This document shows, piece after piece, positions 45,401 through 56,328 of a stretch of 64,000 bases of DNA. The position numbers and the translations under genes are program-made. Numbering within the stretch: position 1 is the first letter of the stretch; every line of letters begins with the position of its first letter. Below the pieces are notes generated by a model. That model searched no databases and was not told where the DNA came from. It saw only the letters and a list, made by a program, of their open reading frames with translations. Source of the stretch: Daucus carota subsp. sativus (taxonomy: Eukaryota; Streptophyta; Magnoliopsida; Apiales; Apiaceae); the NCBI RefSeq assembly GCF_001625215.2, contig NC_030385.2:43487598-43551597 (forward strand), given 5' to 3'.

Positions 45401-46599
45401 TGGCTCTGTGGCCTGTGCTAACATGGGCCATGGCACACAGTTCAATTAATTTTTCTTCCACGCCGCAGGAAATTGCACATGCTTATGTTTACTTATCTAT
45501 ATATGACGATGACTATTATTAATATTATTATGTAAATTAGTATATGTACATAATTTGAATTATAGCCTTGTTACTGCAACAACATTTTTAACGTACTCTG
45601 ACCCCATTATCTTTCTCATAGAAAACGATCATAACAAGAATGCATCATATTACAAAATGCTAGGGTTTCATATAAACGACAGATAAATTGCAGCGTACCG
45701 GGGTTTCATATAAACGACAGATAAATTGCAGCGTACCGGAATAGCGAGATTTGGACAAGAGTGTTAGGCCACCACATGTGTGCTGGTTCCACCACATATT
45801 TCCTCAGTAAACCCGCCCATCCATATCCCAATACCTGTTGAAAATCGAGTCAAATTATTCGTGAGCTAAATGTTAACGTTACTCATACCAATAACAGAAT
45901 AATCATGAGATTTTTATCTAAGCAATCGCATTCCGCATGCAGAACTATACTTATGTTAGCAAAGCATCCGAACAGTCAAATATTATCTCTCTCGCTTCAA
46001 ATATTATCTCTCTCGCTCTGTTCACAGACTCGGAAATAACAAAAAAATTAAATAAACTCGAGAGGATTAGTATTCAAAACCTGAGTAGTGATAATAAGAA
46101 GCCATGCAGCCATAAAATGAATCTTCCTCTGATAAAAAGCTTCGATAATATTCACAATCCCCACAGCATAAGCCGAGCCATTCCCAAAAGCACTCCCAGC
46201 ATTAGCAAATATCGTAATAAGCACATGCTCCTTCATGTTAAACGGACCCGGGTTCAACGAGAACACCCTCGACCCGAACCCGGGTATCCGGAACTGAGTC
46301 ATGGGTATGACGGCCGCCATGAACCGTCCGATGGGCAGCGTGGCCACCTGGACGGTGATCTGAGATATGATGAGTGGCTCTCTCCTGTAAGAAAAGAACT
46401 GGTTAAGAAAAGAGAGCATGACACAGGAGATTAAGCCCAAGACCCACATCCGGAAAGTCCATACGGGTAGGGTCGGGTCGTCTGTTGTGGGCACGGTTAA
46501 GAGGACTTGCTCTATAGGTGATATCTCATCATCTTCTTCTTTATCTGGGATATCACCATTGTTTAGAATAGTTGTGCTCACTGGTGTTTCAACCTCCAT
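42419..46599 (-). CDS. oligopeptide transporter (OPT family)
   Basis: Proton-coupled transporter of small peptides, glutathione or metal chelates in the plasma membrane. Six exons on the minus strand: 46599-46081, 45834-45737, 44330-43731, 43647-43395, 43303-43121, 43036-42419; 2271 bp, 756 residues, all in frame. Both signature motifs of the peptide-transporter clade are present: [10 protein letters not shown] (116-125) and KIPPR (541-545). The N-terminus is acidic and cytosolic-looking; about 14-16 hydrophobic segments follow (e.g. [40 protein letters not shown]). The C-terminus ends [15 protein letters not shown], typical of OPT1-9. It differs from the YSL clade, which lacks KIPPR. Which OPT number it is cannot be decided. 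Intron 2 holds two small transposons, and exon 2's donor lies in a 38-bp tandem duplication. Confidence 0.94.
44528..44814. mobile_element. MITE-like inverted-repeat element in OPT intron 2
   Basis: Left end GTGTGTCCAAAGGTATGGTC..CACTAACTCTCATG is inverted at the right as CATGAAAGTTAGTGTTTATT..GTGTGCCCTTAGGCACACA. Inside, GATGAATAATAAATGTT occurs twice (near 44585 and 44712), as if the arms had been partly duplicated. No coding capacity and no certain target duplication. Confidence 0.6.
44860..45025. mobile_element. Stowaway-type MITE remnant in OPT intron 2
   Basis: The right end GGACGGAGGGAG followed by TA is the Stowaway terminus. An internal inverted pair (TATTTTGAGACTC near 44864 and GAGTCTCAAAATA near 44973) forms a hairpin. 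The matching left terminus CTCCCTCC is missing, so the element is truncated or eroded. Confidence 0.6.
45663..45738. repeat. 38-bp tandem duplication covering an OPT splice donor
   Basis: Two copies starting GGGTTTCATATAAACGACAG at 45663 and 45701, each ending GCAGCGTACCG. On the gene strand each copy carries the same donor CG|GTACGCTGC. The upstream one (45737/45736) ends exon 2; the second (near 45698) is a ready-made cryptic donor 38 bp inside the intron. Confidence 0.88.
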
Positions 46600-49005
46600 G
46601 GTTTTGTTCCTAGTTTTGGAGAATGTGAGACTTTTGTTTGAAGAAAGTGCACCTCTGTGCCTGTATATATAGCATGTACATATTAATATATTATGTGGAA
46701 TCCAGCTTTAACTCTATAATCAGAAAATTTTGTGTTCAAACTCTTGTTTCAATTTCATATAGCAATGAAGACTAATATTGTATCACACACCTTTTTGATT
46801 ATTGTGCATTAAGTCGGTGGTCTTCATGGAAATCGTCTTTAGCAGGACTGTTTACATTTTATAACTTCCTCAAACCCTACCCTAAACAGAAATACTGAGT
46901 ACTTATGGTATGTATAGCAGTAAAAAATATTAGAATTCTATAATGTTAAAGCACAAACAGTGTACTATAATTTATAACATATTTTAATAATTGATTTTAT
47001 TTATTATAATTAAAATATATATACATGTTATCGAAATCTATTTGTGGAATATGTATGTAATATGTTTTTAAATTTCTAACTGAACTCTAAAGATTTACTA
47101 TGTTATTTTTGATGTCGAGGCTCTCGAAGTCATTCTTCCTATATGTAGGCTGTAGAAAGAAATATTCGATATTTGTAGTATGTATGTTGTATTTCATAGT
47201 AAACCGTTGAGGGGGTCACTGTATTATTTATGCTATATTTCTTGGTTGCGACGTATGTTGTTGCAGTTTTGTTTTCTAGTTGTTTGAATTGTGTTTCTGC
47301 GACGTAGCTTTTGAGATGATTAAAGATTAGACAGCTATTTGAAGAGCTTGTGAATAATTTTTTTCTGATATTCATTTGGTTTATTCTTAAACTTTTGTTC
47401 TAGTTCACCAAGAGGGTATGACAAGTAGGATAGGTTTCTTCGATCAAGATGCGCAGGGCAAACTAACCCAAAAATTTAAAGAGTTAATTACATTTTGTAA
47501 CCCCTAGGTTTGCTCCAAACGCAGTTTAGTACCTGAACTTTAAAACGTGGCAATATGCACCCTAAACTTAACATTCCCGTACAAGTTGTAACCCCTAGTC
47601 ACTATTTCGTCCAAATCGCCGTTAACTTTAACTGTTTAAGAGGTAACAGTGTGTATATTAGTTTCTAACAGCTACTTTACCCCATTGTGACCCCTCAAAG
47701 TTTATGTATTATATTTTCAAATTATTTCTGAACACACACAACGATGTAAAAAAAATTAAAATAATTTTTAAAATATGTACTTATTTTAAAATTTTAAAAT
47801 AAGTTACATCGTTTATTTAAAAATAAATAAATTTTCAGATTCTAAATCTAGATACATATTTTTAAAATTATTTTAAATTTTTTTACATATTTGTGTGTGT
47901 TCAGAAATAATTTCAAAATATAATACATAATTTTTGAGGGGTCACAGGGAGTAAAGTAGCTGTTAGAAAATGATACACACATAGTTACCTCTCAAACAGT
48001 TAAAGTTAACGGTAGATTTGGACGGAATAGTGACAGGGGTTACAACTTGCACGGAAATGTTAAGTTTAGGGTGCATATTGCCACGTTTTAAAGTTTAGGT
48101 ACTAAACTGCGTTTGGAGCAAACCTAGGGGTTACAAAGTGTAATTAACTCAAATTTAAATTTAGAACATATTATCACAATTCTGTTTCAAACCGTGGAAA
48201 ACGCAAATCGATTCCAAGTGGTGGAAGGACCTTCTAACATTTAAACGGAAAAGCGGAATTTTAAGCGGGTCAATAAGTGGATTAATAATATATAATTAAA
48301 TATATGATTATAATATTAATATATTTTAAAAATAATATTATGTTGTGGTAAGAATTTAAATTTATAATATTCGTAATAAAATGCATATTTTTAATATTTT
48401 AATATAAATTTATTTAGATTATTAAAAAATTAATATTTTAAAATTAAAAAATTAGTAAGTCAACATCCTTTGGACCGCTTAATGACCACTTAATCTTGAT
48501 AATATGCGCCAAAATAATTTACTGTTTGAAGTTTTCATTTTTACAAAAATTTATATATTATACTTTTATTAATAAAAAAACTAATATCTAGGTTTCAAAA
48601 AAAAAAACTAATATCTGTGGCGAGCACTTTCTTCCAAATATCTCACCGAAGAGATAGAGATATTTTAGATTAGATTTTGATTTGGGCCTAAAAGTTCAGA
48701 TTTACACGATTTTTCTTTCGGGACCCGAACTTTAATTTTGATCCAATTGGAACCAGCTTCTAAAAGTTAGATTGGCCAATTCAAACATTTTCTCTGGCAA
48801 GCTTCTATGAAACTGTCAGTACAAATCCTGACCCTCCGATTAGAGTCTACAAATCACGACCCTCCATTCAAATTTTCATCCGAGAGTTACGATTTAACCC
48901 TGTAGAAATATAAATATCGAAACAAATTAGCCTAGGGCTGCACCAAACTAAATTACACTCACAGATACTTCTCCTCCAAGTCGCTAAAACACTGATTATC
49001 TCACC
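46600..49005. other. intergenic between divergent OPT and kinase genes
   Basis: Shared upstream region of the minus-strand OPT gene and the plus-strand kinase gene. Mostly AT-rich DNA; the only strong structure is the foldback element at 47481-48150. No gene supported. Confidence 0.6.
47481..48150. mobile_element. foldback / Mutator-like element with 9-bp TSD
   Basis: 670-bp element that is an almost complete palindrome. It starts GAGTTAATTACATTTTGTAA and ends TACAAAGTGTAATTAACTC, with arms of about 300 bp (e.g. TTTAGTACCTGAACTTTAAA against its inverse near 48093). It is flanked by the perfect 9-bp repeat AAATTTAAA (47472-47480, 48151-48159), the target duplication size of Mutator-like elements. 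No coding capacity. Confidence 0.88.
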
Positions 49006-50454
49006 ATGAAAATCTTCGGCAAGCTGAAGAGCAAGAAGGATTCGGCATGCACAAAGCGTTCCAATGGGAAGGTCGTCTCCGTCGAGTCCACTGATGAATT
49101 GACGGCTGATCTCTCTAGGCTATTGATAGGGCTTAAGTTTGCTCAGGGGGCGCATAGTCAACTCTACCATGGGCGTTACAAGGATGAACCTGTTGCTGTA
49201 AAGACTACTAGGGTACCGGATGATACCGGTGATGGGTCCATAGGAGCTCGTTTAGAGAAGCTGTTTACGAGAGAAGTAACGCTTCTCAGTCGTCTGCACC
49301 ATCCGAATGTCGTTAAGGTAAATATTCATACTCTCACGGTCTTAATTCTATATGCTCACTATTTGGCACGTACATTAATGGTTCTCCAAAGTATGATTCT
49401 ATAATATGTTTTTAAGATTTTATTTTTCTGAACGTATAAAACTCGGGGGAGGAGGGAGTATTTACTACCTTTGGTTCTTGATCATCATAGTACTCGCATA
49501 TATATTCTTTAAACTGATTTTTAGAAGCACTCTCTTTATCAAATTGGTGTTAAAACAGATTAATGCTGAAGTTAGATTTTATTTTTTTTTGATATTTTAT
49601 GCAGTTTAAAGGAGCATGCAGAAAGCCACCAGTGTTCTGCATCATCACAGAATATCTTTCGGAGGGTTCTTTGAGGGCATACTTGCACAAGCTTGGGGGG
49701 ATTATTCCATTACCAAAAGTGATCTCGATGGCTCTGGATATTGCGCGGGGGATGGCATTCGTTCACTCTCAAGGTGTCATACATAGGGACCTCAAGCCTG
49801 AGAATATTCTTATAAATCAGGATTTTAAGCTTAAGGTTGCGGATTTTGGAATAGCTTGTCGTGACACCTCTTGTGATGCTCTGGCTGATGGTGCTGGAAC
49901 GTATCGGTGGATGGCACCAGAGATGATCAAAAGCAAGTCATGTAGCAGGAAGGTTGATGTTTATGCTTTTGGGCTCATCTTATGGGAAATGGTTGCTGGA
50001 AGGATTCCTTTCGAGGGTATGAACCCTGTCCAAGTCGCTTTTGCTGTGGCGAACAAGGTATGCATATTTTTCATATTTGCATTTTATGATTTCAAGTATT
50101 AATAAATTCTGCACAGAGATATTCTTGTTGCATGTTTTCTGTTTATTATGGCTTTGTAACATTTTTGCACGCGAACTCAATTTAATCAATACTTAAACTG
50201 TGATCTTTCAGGATTTGAGGCCGGCTATCCCAGGTGACTGCCCTGCTGCCATGAAAGCTCTGATTCAGCAGTGCTGGTCCTCAGAGCCAGATACAAGGCC
50301 AGAATTTCGTCAGGTGGTGAAGGTGCTAGAGCAGTTCGAGGCTTCACTTGCAAGTAATGGAAACCTAGATAAGCTACAAAGCCTTCCATGTCAGGATCAT
50401 AAGAAAGGGATTCTTCATCAGATTCTTAAGATTGCACGGCCCTGTACATCGTAA
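49006..50454 (+). CDS. Raf-like MAPKKK-family protein kinase (group C, Raf43/At3g46930-like)
   Basis: Cytosolic Ser/Thr/Tyr protein kinase. Exons 49006-49317, 49605-50057, 50212-50454; 1008 bp, 335 residues, all junctions in phase 0. The short N-terminus is basic (MKIFGKLKSKKDSACTKRSN), followed directly by the kinase domain: glycine-loop variant FAQGAHSQLYHG (45-56), VAVK with Lys66, alpha-C Glu90, HRDLKPEN (164-171), DFG (184-186), GTYRWMAPEM (202-211), and the subdomain XI Arg in PDTRPEF in exon 3. All catalytic residues are present. The wording is closest to the Arabidopsis group C kinases At3g46930/At5g58950, which have longer N- and C-termini. The last exon, its upstream intron and its 3' UTR are duplicated in tandem downstream (see 50714). 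A Stowaway right-end relic (GGAGGAGGGAGTA, near 49447) lies in intron 1. Confidence 0.93.
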
Positions 50455-51108
50455 CCCTTCAGCAGAGCCCCAACCTAAACTTGCCTGATGTTTTTGGGCA
50501 TCTGGATTTTGTAGTTGCTGCTCACATTGTATATTGCAGCTGCCTTTTTCTTTTCTTTTTTTGACATTTCCTTGTAGACTCATACTGAATTATATGCAAA
50601 TGTAAATTTTGCACATAGAGATATAGTCTTGTTGCATGTTTCCTGTTTGTTATGGCTTTGTAACATTTTTGCAGCGCACTCAATTTAATCAATACTTAAA
50701 TTGTGATATTCAGAATTTGAGGCCAGCTATCCCCGGTGACTGCCCTGCTGCCATAAAAGCTCTGATTCAGCAGTGCTGGTCCTCGCAGCCAGATACAAGG
50801 CCAGAATTTTGTCAGGTGGTGAAGGTGCTAGAGCAGTTCGAGGCTTCACTTGCAAGTGATGGAAACCTGGATAAGCTACAAAGCCTTACATGTCAGGATC
50901 ATAGGAAAGGGATTTTTCATCTGATTCAGAAGATTGCGCACCCCTGTACATCGTAACCCTTCACCAGAGCCCCAACCTGAACTTGCCTGATGTTTTCGGG
51001 CATCTGGATTTTGTAGTTGCTGCTCACATTGTATATTGCAGCTGTTTTTCCTTTTCTTTTTTTGACTTTTCCTTGTAGACTCATACTGAATTATATGCAA
51101 ATGTAAAG
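50110..51108 (+). repeat. tandem duplication of kinase last-exon unit (about 500 bp)
   Basis: Unit 1 about 50110-50606 and unit 2 about 50611-51108, period about 502 bp at the exon start. Each unit contains the end of the intron (GTAACATTTTTGCA..CTCAATTTAATCAATACTT), the 243-bp exon, and the 3' UTR (CCTTCA[CG]CAGAGCCCCAACCT to AATTATATGCAAATGTAAA). Similarity is over 90% by eye. Confidence 0.93.
50714..50956 (+). CDS. duplicated terminal exon of the kinase (alternative last exon candidate)
   Basis: Exactly 243 bp like the original exon. It is preceded by a pyrimidine-containing stretch and CAG acceptor (50711-50713), opens in the same phase 0, and ends with the same TAA. It encodes 80 residues from NLRPAIPGDCPAAIKALIQQ to IAHPCTS with about 11 changes from the first copy (e.g. 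EFRQ to EFCQ, SSEPD to SSQPD). The kinase-essential Arg of DTRPEF and the Trp of QQCWSS are kept. Splicing of exon 2 directly to it would give a full-length kinase. It could instead be a silent duplicate behind the first copy's polyadenylation site. Confidence 0.7.
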   Translation, partial: NLRPAIPGDCPAAIKALIQQCWSSQPDTRPEFCQVVKVLEQFEASLASDGNLDKLQSLTCQDHRKGIFHLIQKIAHPCTS

Positions 51109-52167
51109 TTTCTTTCGTCAGATATGAAAATGTAATTAAATAGGAGTTAAGGTAAATATTGTACTCTAACATCACTGGTGCAAAAACCATCTCTTTTGGT
51201 TCTTTAAACTTGTGCTTGCTGACAGATGCCTAGCCTTTAGTAACCAGTTCTTGTAAAACAGAGATATCTTAAGTATTAGCAAAGAGGGTGTTCTGGTAAA
51301 GGAGAGAAGGAGGCGGAGAAAATGTTTGTGGATGCTTATTAAGGCCTTCTGGCATTATTCCTGAAAGGTCTTACATTCTTATGATGCTTTCAATATCTCA
51401 AATAATTGGTTTTATTCTGTCTTTTGTTAATATTTCTTTGTTTGTGTTGCACTATGGACATAGGCAGTGCAATGGCTAATTGGCTCCCAGATCACAAGCT
51501 GTCCATTATGGTTCCAGTATTAGAGTGATTTGTGGTAAGTAGAGTGTCTATGTGAGATTGTTAACAAAGCATAAATTCTGCAGACCTGATCATCAAGACA
51601 GGCACTGAGCTATTCTATCTGAGATGGTGGTAACTGGTTTCGTTAGAATTCCGAGCCAAAAAATTAAGGCCATGCATGTTCATGTGAAAATGTATACAAA
51701 AGATGCGAAAATAAGAATTTAAAATATTTCTCTAATAAAGTATTTATAAAATTCACAAATTACTCTCTTCGTTTTGATATTACATAACACTAACACTTTG
51801 ATTTTGGGACACACATATATATAGTTTAATCACATAATCAAATAAGATATTAAAAAAAATCTGAATATAATTATTTAATTCAGAATTTATTTTCTAAAAA
51901 TTAATTGAAAATTATAATTTTTACCGTACAATCAAATCAATAAAAAAATGCTAGTCAAAAATTAAAGAATAATATTACAGGTACCAAATTGATTTAATTA
52001 GAAATGGAAATACAAGAATTCGTTATCTATTTAAATTACAACCAATAAAAATTTAAGACTTGTTTTTTGGTACCCATTTTTATAACAAATTTAATACATT
52101 TAACATTTTGCAAAATCAAAACATTACACAGAGACTTGTAAATAAATTTCTCGACGTATCAACCAAC
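51109..52167. other. intergenic, kinase 3' flank to POP5 promoter
   Basis: Kinase 3' flank followed by AT-rich DNA from about 51700. No gene or bounded element identified. Confidence 0.6.
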
Positions 52168-52207
52168 TGGGCCTGATCTAAAAGAATTTGGGCCTATTGT
52201 TAGCCCA
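52168..52207 (+). promoter_or_regulatory. Site II-type TGGGCY cluster upstream of POP5
   Basis: TGGGCC at 52168-52173 and 52189-52194, and AGCCCA (TGGGCT inverse) at 52202-52207. Three motifs in 40 bp just before the likely transcribed leader. A 5' UTR intron is probable: donor near 52351 (CCGAG|GTACTC) and acceptor at 52553-52554, ten bases before the ATG. Such clusters are typical of ribosome- and RNA-processing genes. Confidence 0.6.
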
Positions 52208-52564
52208 AAGGGTTCCGTCTTCCTTCTCCAACTCGCAACGGAGTTCGTTGCAATTGTAAACTGCTGTCATAACTCACAACGGAGTTGCTCTGTGTTCTTA
52301 CATCTTCAGAAAGGACACCAAAAGATTCATCTGGCGACATCTAATCCGAGGTACTCTTGTTTTCTTTAGTTATGTCTGTCAATAATAAGCATACATGTAT
52401 ACTATGATTTATATGTTTGTTAAATTTACAATAGAACTCTATGTAATTGGAGCTCCCCTATTTTAATTCTTGTTGTATGTTTGATAGATTTCCAAACACA
52501 TTGTTGTTAAATGTTATATAAACATCTGTTATATGTAATTAATTTGCTCATTAGGTGAAACAGC

Positions 52565-53662
52565 ATGGTGAGATTTAAAAATAGGTACTTTGTAATGGAG
52601 GTATTTTTGGATCCAAAGAAGGATCTTGGTACAGATGATCCCATTATTATTACTCATTTAAATGTGTCGAAAGCAATCAAGGAGAGTATTCTTGCAAACT
52701 TTGGTGAATGTGGTCTTGGCTCATCGATCGGTTCGTTTCAAGGTGAGAGCTAAATGGCAGCAAGAACTTGCAATGTCTTGATGGAGTCGATATTCGTGGT
52801 GAATTATTTGTATTTTCTACTACACGCGTATAGTGGACTTTAGGTATTAATTTTTGAAACATTTTATGTTTTATGCAGTTAAGTATGTGAATCCGATAAC
52901 GAAGGTTTGCATCATCCGAACCTCAAGAGACGAGTATCAAAAAGTTTGGGCTGCAATGACCATGGTCAGGGATATTGGAAACTGCCCAGTAGTGTTTAAC
53001 TTGTTGGACTTGAGTGGTAAGTCAAGTAGTAGTAGCATTTGTCTTCTAGATTTTATAGGCAACGATAACTATCATCATCAGATGATTTAGGAGTATGGAC
53101 TATTGGACTGTATGGGGCAATAATTAAATTAACTGTCGTCTAGAGTTGTATATATTCCACAGCCATATCTATTCTGAGGGACTATAATCCTTAGTTAGAG
53201 CTAATCATATTTGCCATAAATTAAAACGATTATCCCACAAACAAAATTTCAATTATCATTTTTGGTTTATATTTGTGGTATTGTAGTGCCTGGTACCTTC
53301 TTACACTAGATAGTAGATATTAAAATCCCATAAAGTGAACCAAAAAGATTCTTATGATCTAGTTTTATGGGATAATAGTCCTTTAAATTAGAGAATGAGG
53401 TAATTTTTTGAATGTTTAGTCCCTCAAAACAAACACGGTGCAATTAGTATATGGTGTATTATAATATCAGTGACAAGTTATAGTTCATTAACATCCATGT
53501 TCTTTTATTTCAGGAAGTATCAGGGCCTGTAAAGATGCAGCTTTGAAGTGTGATGAACGAAAATTCGACATTTATAAGAATGAGGCCGGACCTCGCGTCA
53601 CAGCTGAGATCAGTCAAATGATGCAAAATTTTCTTGAAAAGATCAAAACTTTGGAGCTCTGA
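52565..53662 (+). CDS. POP5: ribonuclease P/MRP protein subunit POP5
   Basis: Protein subunit of nuclear RNase P and RNase MRP, needed for tRNA 5'-end and pre-rRNA maturation. Exons 52565-52742, 52879-53016, 53514-53662; 465 bp, 154 residues, in frame. The product starts MVRFKNRYFVMEVFLDPKKD and contains the conserved POP5 core IKESILANFGECGLGSSIGS, then FQVKYVNPITKVCIIRTSRD and CPVVFNLLDLSGSIRACKDA. Length and wording match Arabidopsis POP5 (At1g04635) closely. The ATG follows the acceptor of a probable 5' UTR intron. No defect was seen. Confidence 0.94.
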
Positions 53663-54562
53663 GTAATATACATAATATGTTCATTAGGAAATGAGTGTTG
53701 TGGACTCAACAGTTTTCAGGGCGACCCCAAAGCTAATCCTATTGGAAGAGGTGACAACTTGGAAGCAATAGTTTATTGTTATGACTGAGAATGTCTTCCA
53801 AGAAATGTGGTTGTTCAATGCTCATACTGATATCGACATTATGTATTTACTTTGATTTCTAAACATGTACATGTAAAATTTAATCCATCAACCCTTTCTT
53901 CTTGCGCCAAAGATCTTACCTGCATGTTATAATATGCAACAATTACTAGGAAAATCGTGGAACCTTTTTATGTAGACAATGAAACTATACCTCACTTATC
54001 AAGGGAATGTCCTGTCTTTGTACACAATGCAGGGAAAATGTTATTTCGAGAGTAAGATTTTTGTTTCCAGAGCAAATTCAATGCTCCCCCCACCCCCCAA
54101 AACATAAATCATACAACTTCAGTACAAATTTCTGCAAATTGCTCTGGAAATTAAAAAACTGCTCTGGATATAACATTTCTCTAATGCAATTATGCAACTG
54201 TAAAGCTTCATAGTCTGGCAGGGTAACAAAATCCGACATGACTCGAAATCTGACACGAACTCGATTTGAAAAAAATCTGTATTGGGATCGTAATTTTATA
54301 TTTCTAGTCGGGTTTTTTTTTAGCCGATAAACTCAGATCGAGTTCAGGTTGTCCCAATATATCCGAACCCGGCCCGAAATATTTAGATAGATATATAAAA
54401 TATTATGACGTTATGTTAATTATCAAAAATATATTTATTCACATATAATGTCATCAATTTATTATTTATATATTTTTTAATAATTATAATAAATATAAAA
54501 TTTATAATCAAGATAATTATTTTTTAATAATTTCGGATCAAAATGATCCATTTTTGGATTAA
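53663..54562. other. intergenic, POP5 3' flank and GGGT/CCGAA repeat
   Basis: POP5 3' flank, an ordinary AT-rich stretch, then a degenerate repeat with ACTCGAAATCTGACACGAAC, AGTCGGGTTTTTTTTTAGCC and TCCGAACCCGGCCCGAAA (54235-54390). This block appears to continue after the inserted segment, at 56153-56260. Confidence 0.6.
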
Positions 54563-54577
54563 TAAGATATATTGAAC

Positions 54578-56137
54578 AAGAATAGTTGGAATTAACTTGA
54601 TTTTCGTCGATGGGTTGGTAAGTTAACTTTGTTCAAACTCCAAATAATATACAGTTGAAGCTTATGATAATATTAATGGTAGTGTTTCACCTACAGGGAG
54701 GACGGATTCAGGCATATATTCCTCGACAAATCAGGCACCAGTTCGAGGATCATATTATTGAAGGAGAAACCTATGATGTGAATAATTTTGTTGTTAGGAG
54801 ATATTCGGACATGCAATTTGGAAGATGCTTCGCAAGTGATATCTATATCCAGTTGAATCATATGACTGAGGTTTTGTTGACCGGAGATGTGGATTATATC
54901 CCGCCTCATGTCTTTCAATTCACTGATTTGTCAGCTTTAATGGAAGCTGCAAGCGAAAACAAATTTCTGATCGGTGAGTCTTTTTTGTTATGTACACCAA
55001 TGCCATATAGTGATTTCAACTATTTCTGAATATATGATTTCTTATGTAGATGTTGTTGGAATATTGGAGCACCATGACCCAATCAGTACCTTCAGAAACA
55101 GATATAACCAGCAAAAATCCTGTTTTCGTTTTACCATCAATGATATGCAGTTAGTATTTAGATTGTTAAGCTCTAATGTTAAATAAAAAGATAGTTCATA
55201 TTCGAAGACTAAAATATTCTATCAAACTTTGAACAGCACATCAGCAGAAGTGCTTTTCTGCGACGAAATGGCAGAAGAATTTGATCAAGCAATTCATGAT
55301 GTTGTCCAACATCCAATTATCGTTATCATCTCAAGTTGTCAAGCACAATTCTTCAGAGGTAGTTTTCATTTAGTTAAATTCATGTCTTCTAATATTTTCA
55401 CAAAACTAAATTACTACATTTTATGATTTAGACGCGCCAAAGTTGTCAAACTTGCCACCAACAAGGTTTTTCATAAATCCAAATCATGGGGCAGTTGAGG
55501 ATCTAAGAGACGCATTAAAGTTAGTAACGTAACAAATATAATTGAAAGATAAATTCCTTTCTTCATATCTAAAATCAATATGAAACAATTCGATGCTACA
55601 GGTTGGCTGCATGGCATAACAATTAATGAGTTTGTGAAATACAAGCAAGCAATGAAGTGGAATTTCCTCTACTACTTTGAGTTTGGTTCAACCTGAAGTT
55701 GCTCTCTCTGTTTATCCGTGTTGTGATTTGCTCCTTCGAGAGCCTGATGTTTTTAGAAATAATGCTTTTCCTTACGTACTTTGTTGTCTGTATTAAACTA
55801 TCAAATCTTTGCACTTTAGAATGTAGGCTTTTATTCTGATATGCACATCAAATTAGCGTTTCAATAATTTTCGAATAAGCAATCATTATCCGGATAGTTT
55901 TCTCATGCAAATTGAAAAACAATAAAATTAAACGCAAATGTATTATTTAAACTAAATTACAGTAGCATTAGTTGTAAATCAATCTCACGACTGAGTTTTC
56001 TTATACAGACAAATCCAGTTAGGTAACTGCAAAAGAAGATATGAGAATAGATTTTAACAACAAACAAGTCAAAATTATTTACTTAAACATGTTTTTTTTT
56101 TTAATACCACGCCCTGCACCGCGGGCATATCTACTAG
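54578..56137 (+). mobile_element. Helitron-like insertion carrying an RPA-like gene fragment
   Basis: The right end has the Helitron 3' signature: imperfect hairpin GCCCTGCACCGCGGGC (56111-56126), ATATCTA and CTAG (56134-56137), followed by T. The same host repeat seems to lie on both sides. A 15-bp direct repeat TAAGATATATTGAAC flanks the insertion (54563-54577, 56138-56152), which Helitrons do not normally produce. The left end lacks the expected 5' TC motif, so it may be truncated or inserted by another route. No Rep/helicase seen. Confidence 0.55.
54697..55626 (+). pseudogene. RPA 70 kDa-like OB-fold (DUF223) gene fragment
   Basis: Exon-like pieces 54697-54973, 55050-55149, 55237-55358, 55432-55519 and 55602-55626 join in frame across GT..AG introns. 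They encode GGRIQAYIPRQIRHQFEDHI (first OB-fold), VVRRYSDMQFGRC, a second part (VVGILEHHDPISTFRNRYNQ; AEVLFCDEMAEEFDQAIHDV) and FFINPNHGAVEDLRDALKLA before a stop. This resembles plant replication-protein-A-like DUF223 proteins, ssDNA-binding, many of which are Helitron cargo. The usual first exon with the start and the C-terminal zinc-binding OB-fold are missing, so it is truncated at both ends although no internal stop was found. Confidence 0.65.
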
Positions 56138-56328
56138 TAAGATATATTGAACGAGTCGGTTGGGGGTGAAATTTTCAACCCATTTCACATCGGGTCCGGA
56201 TTAACCCAAAAAATGAACTTGATAAGACAATCAGACCCGAATCAAACCCCATCTCCCGAATTGTTCCTCCCCTCTAGCAGGATTGGCAACGCTGATTGCA
56301 AGGGACATGTTCCTTATCAAAAAACTTA

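Noticed and set aside
49420..49456. Stowaway element in kinase intron 1
   Set aside because: Only a right-end word GGAGGAGGGAGTA is visible; no left end.
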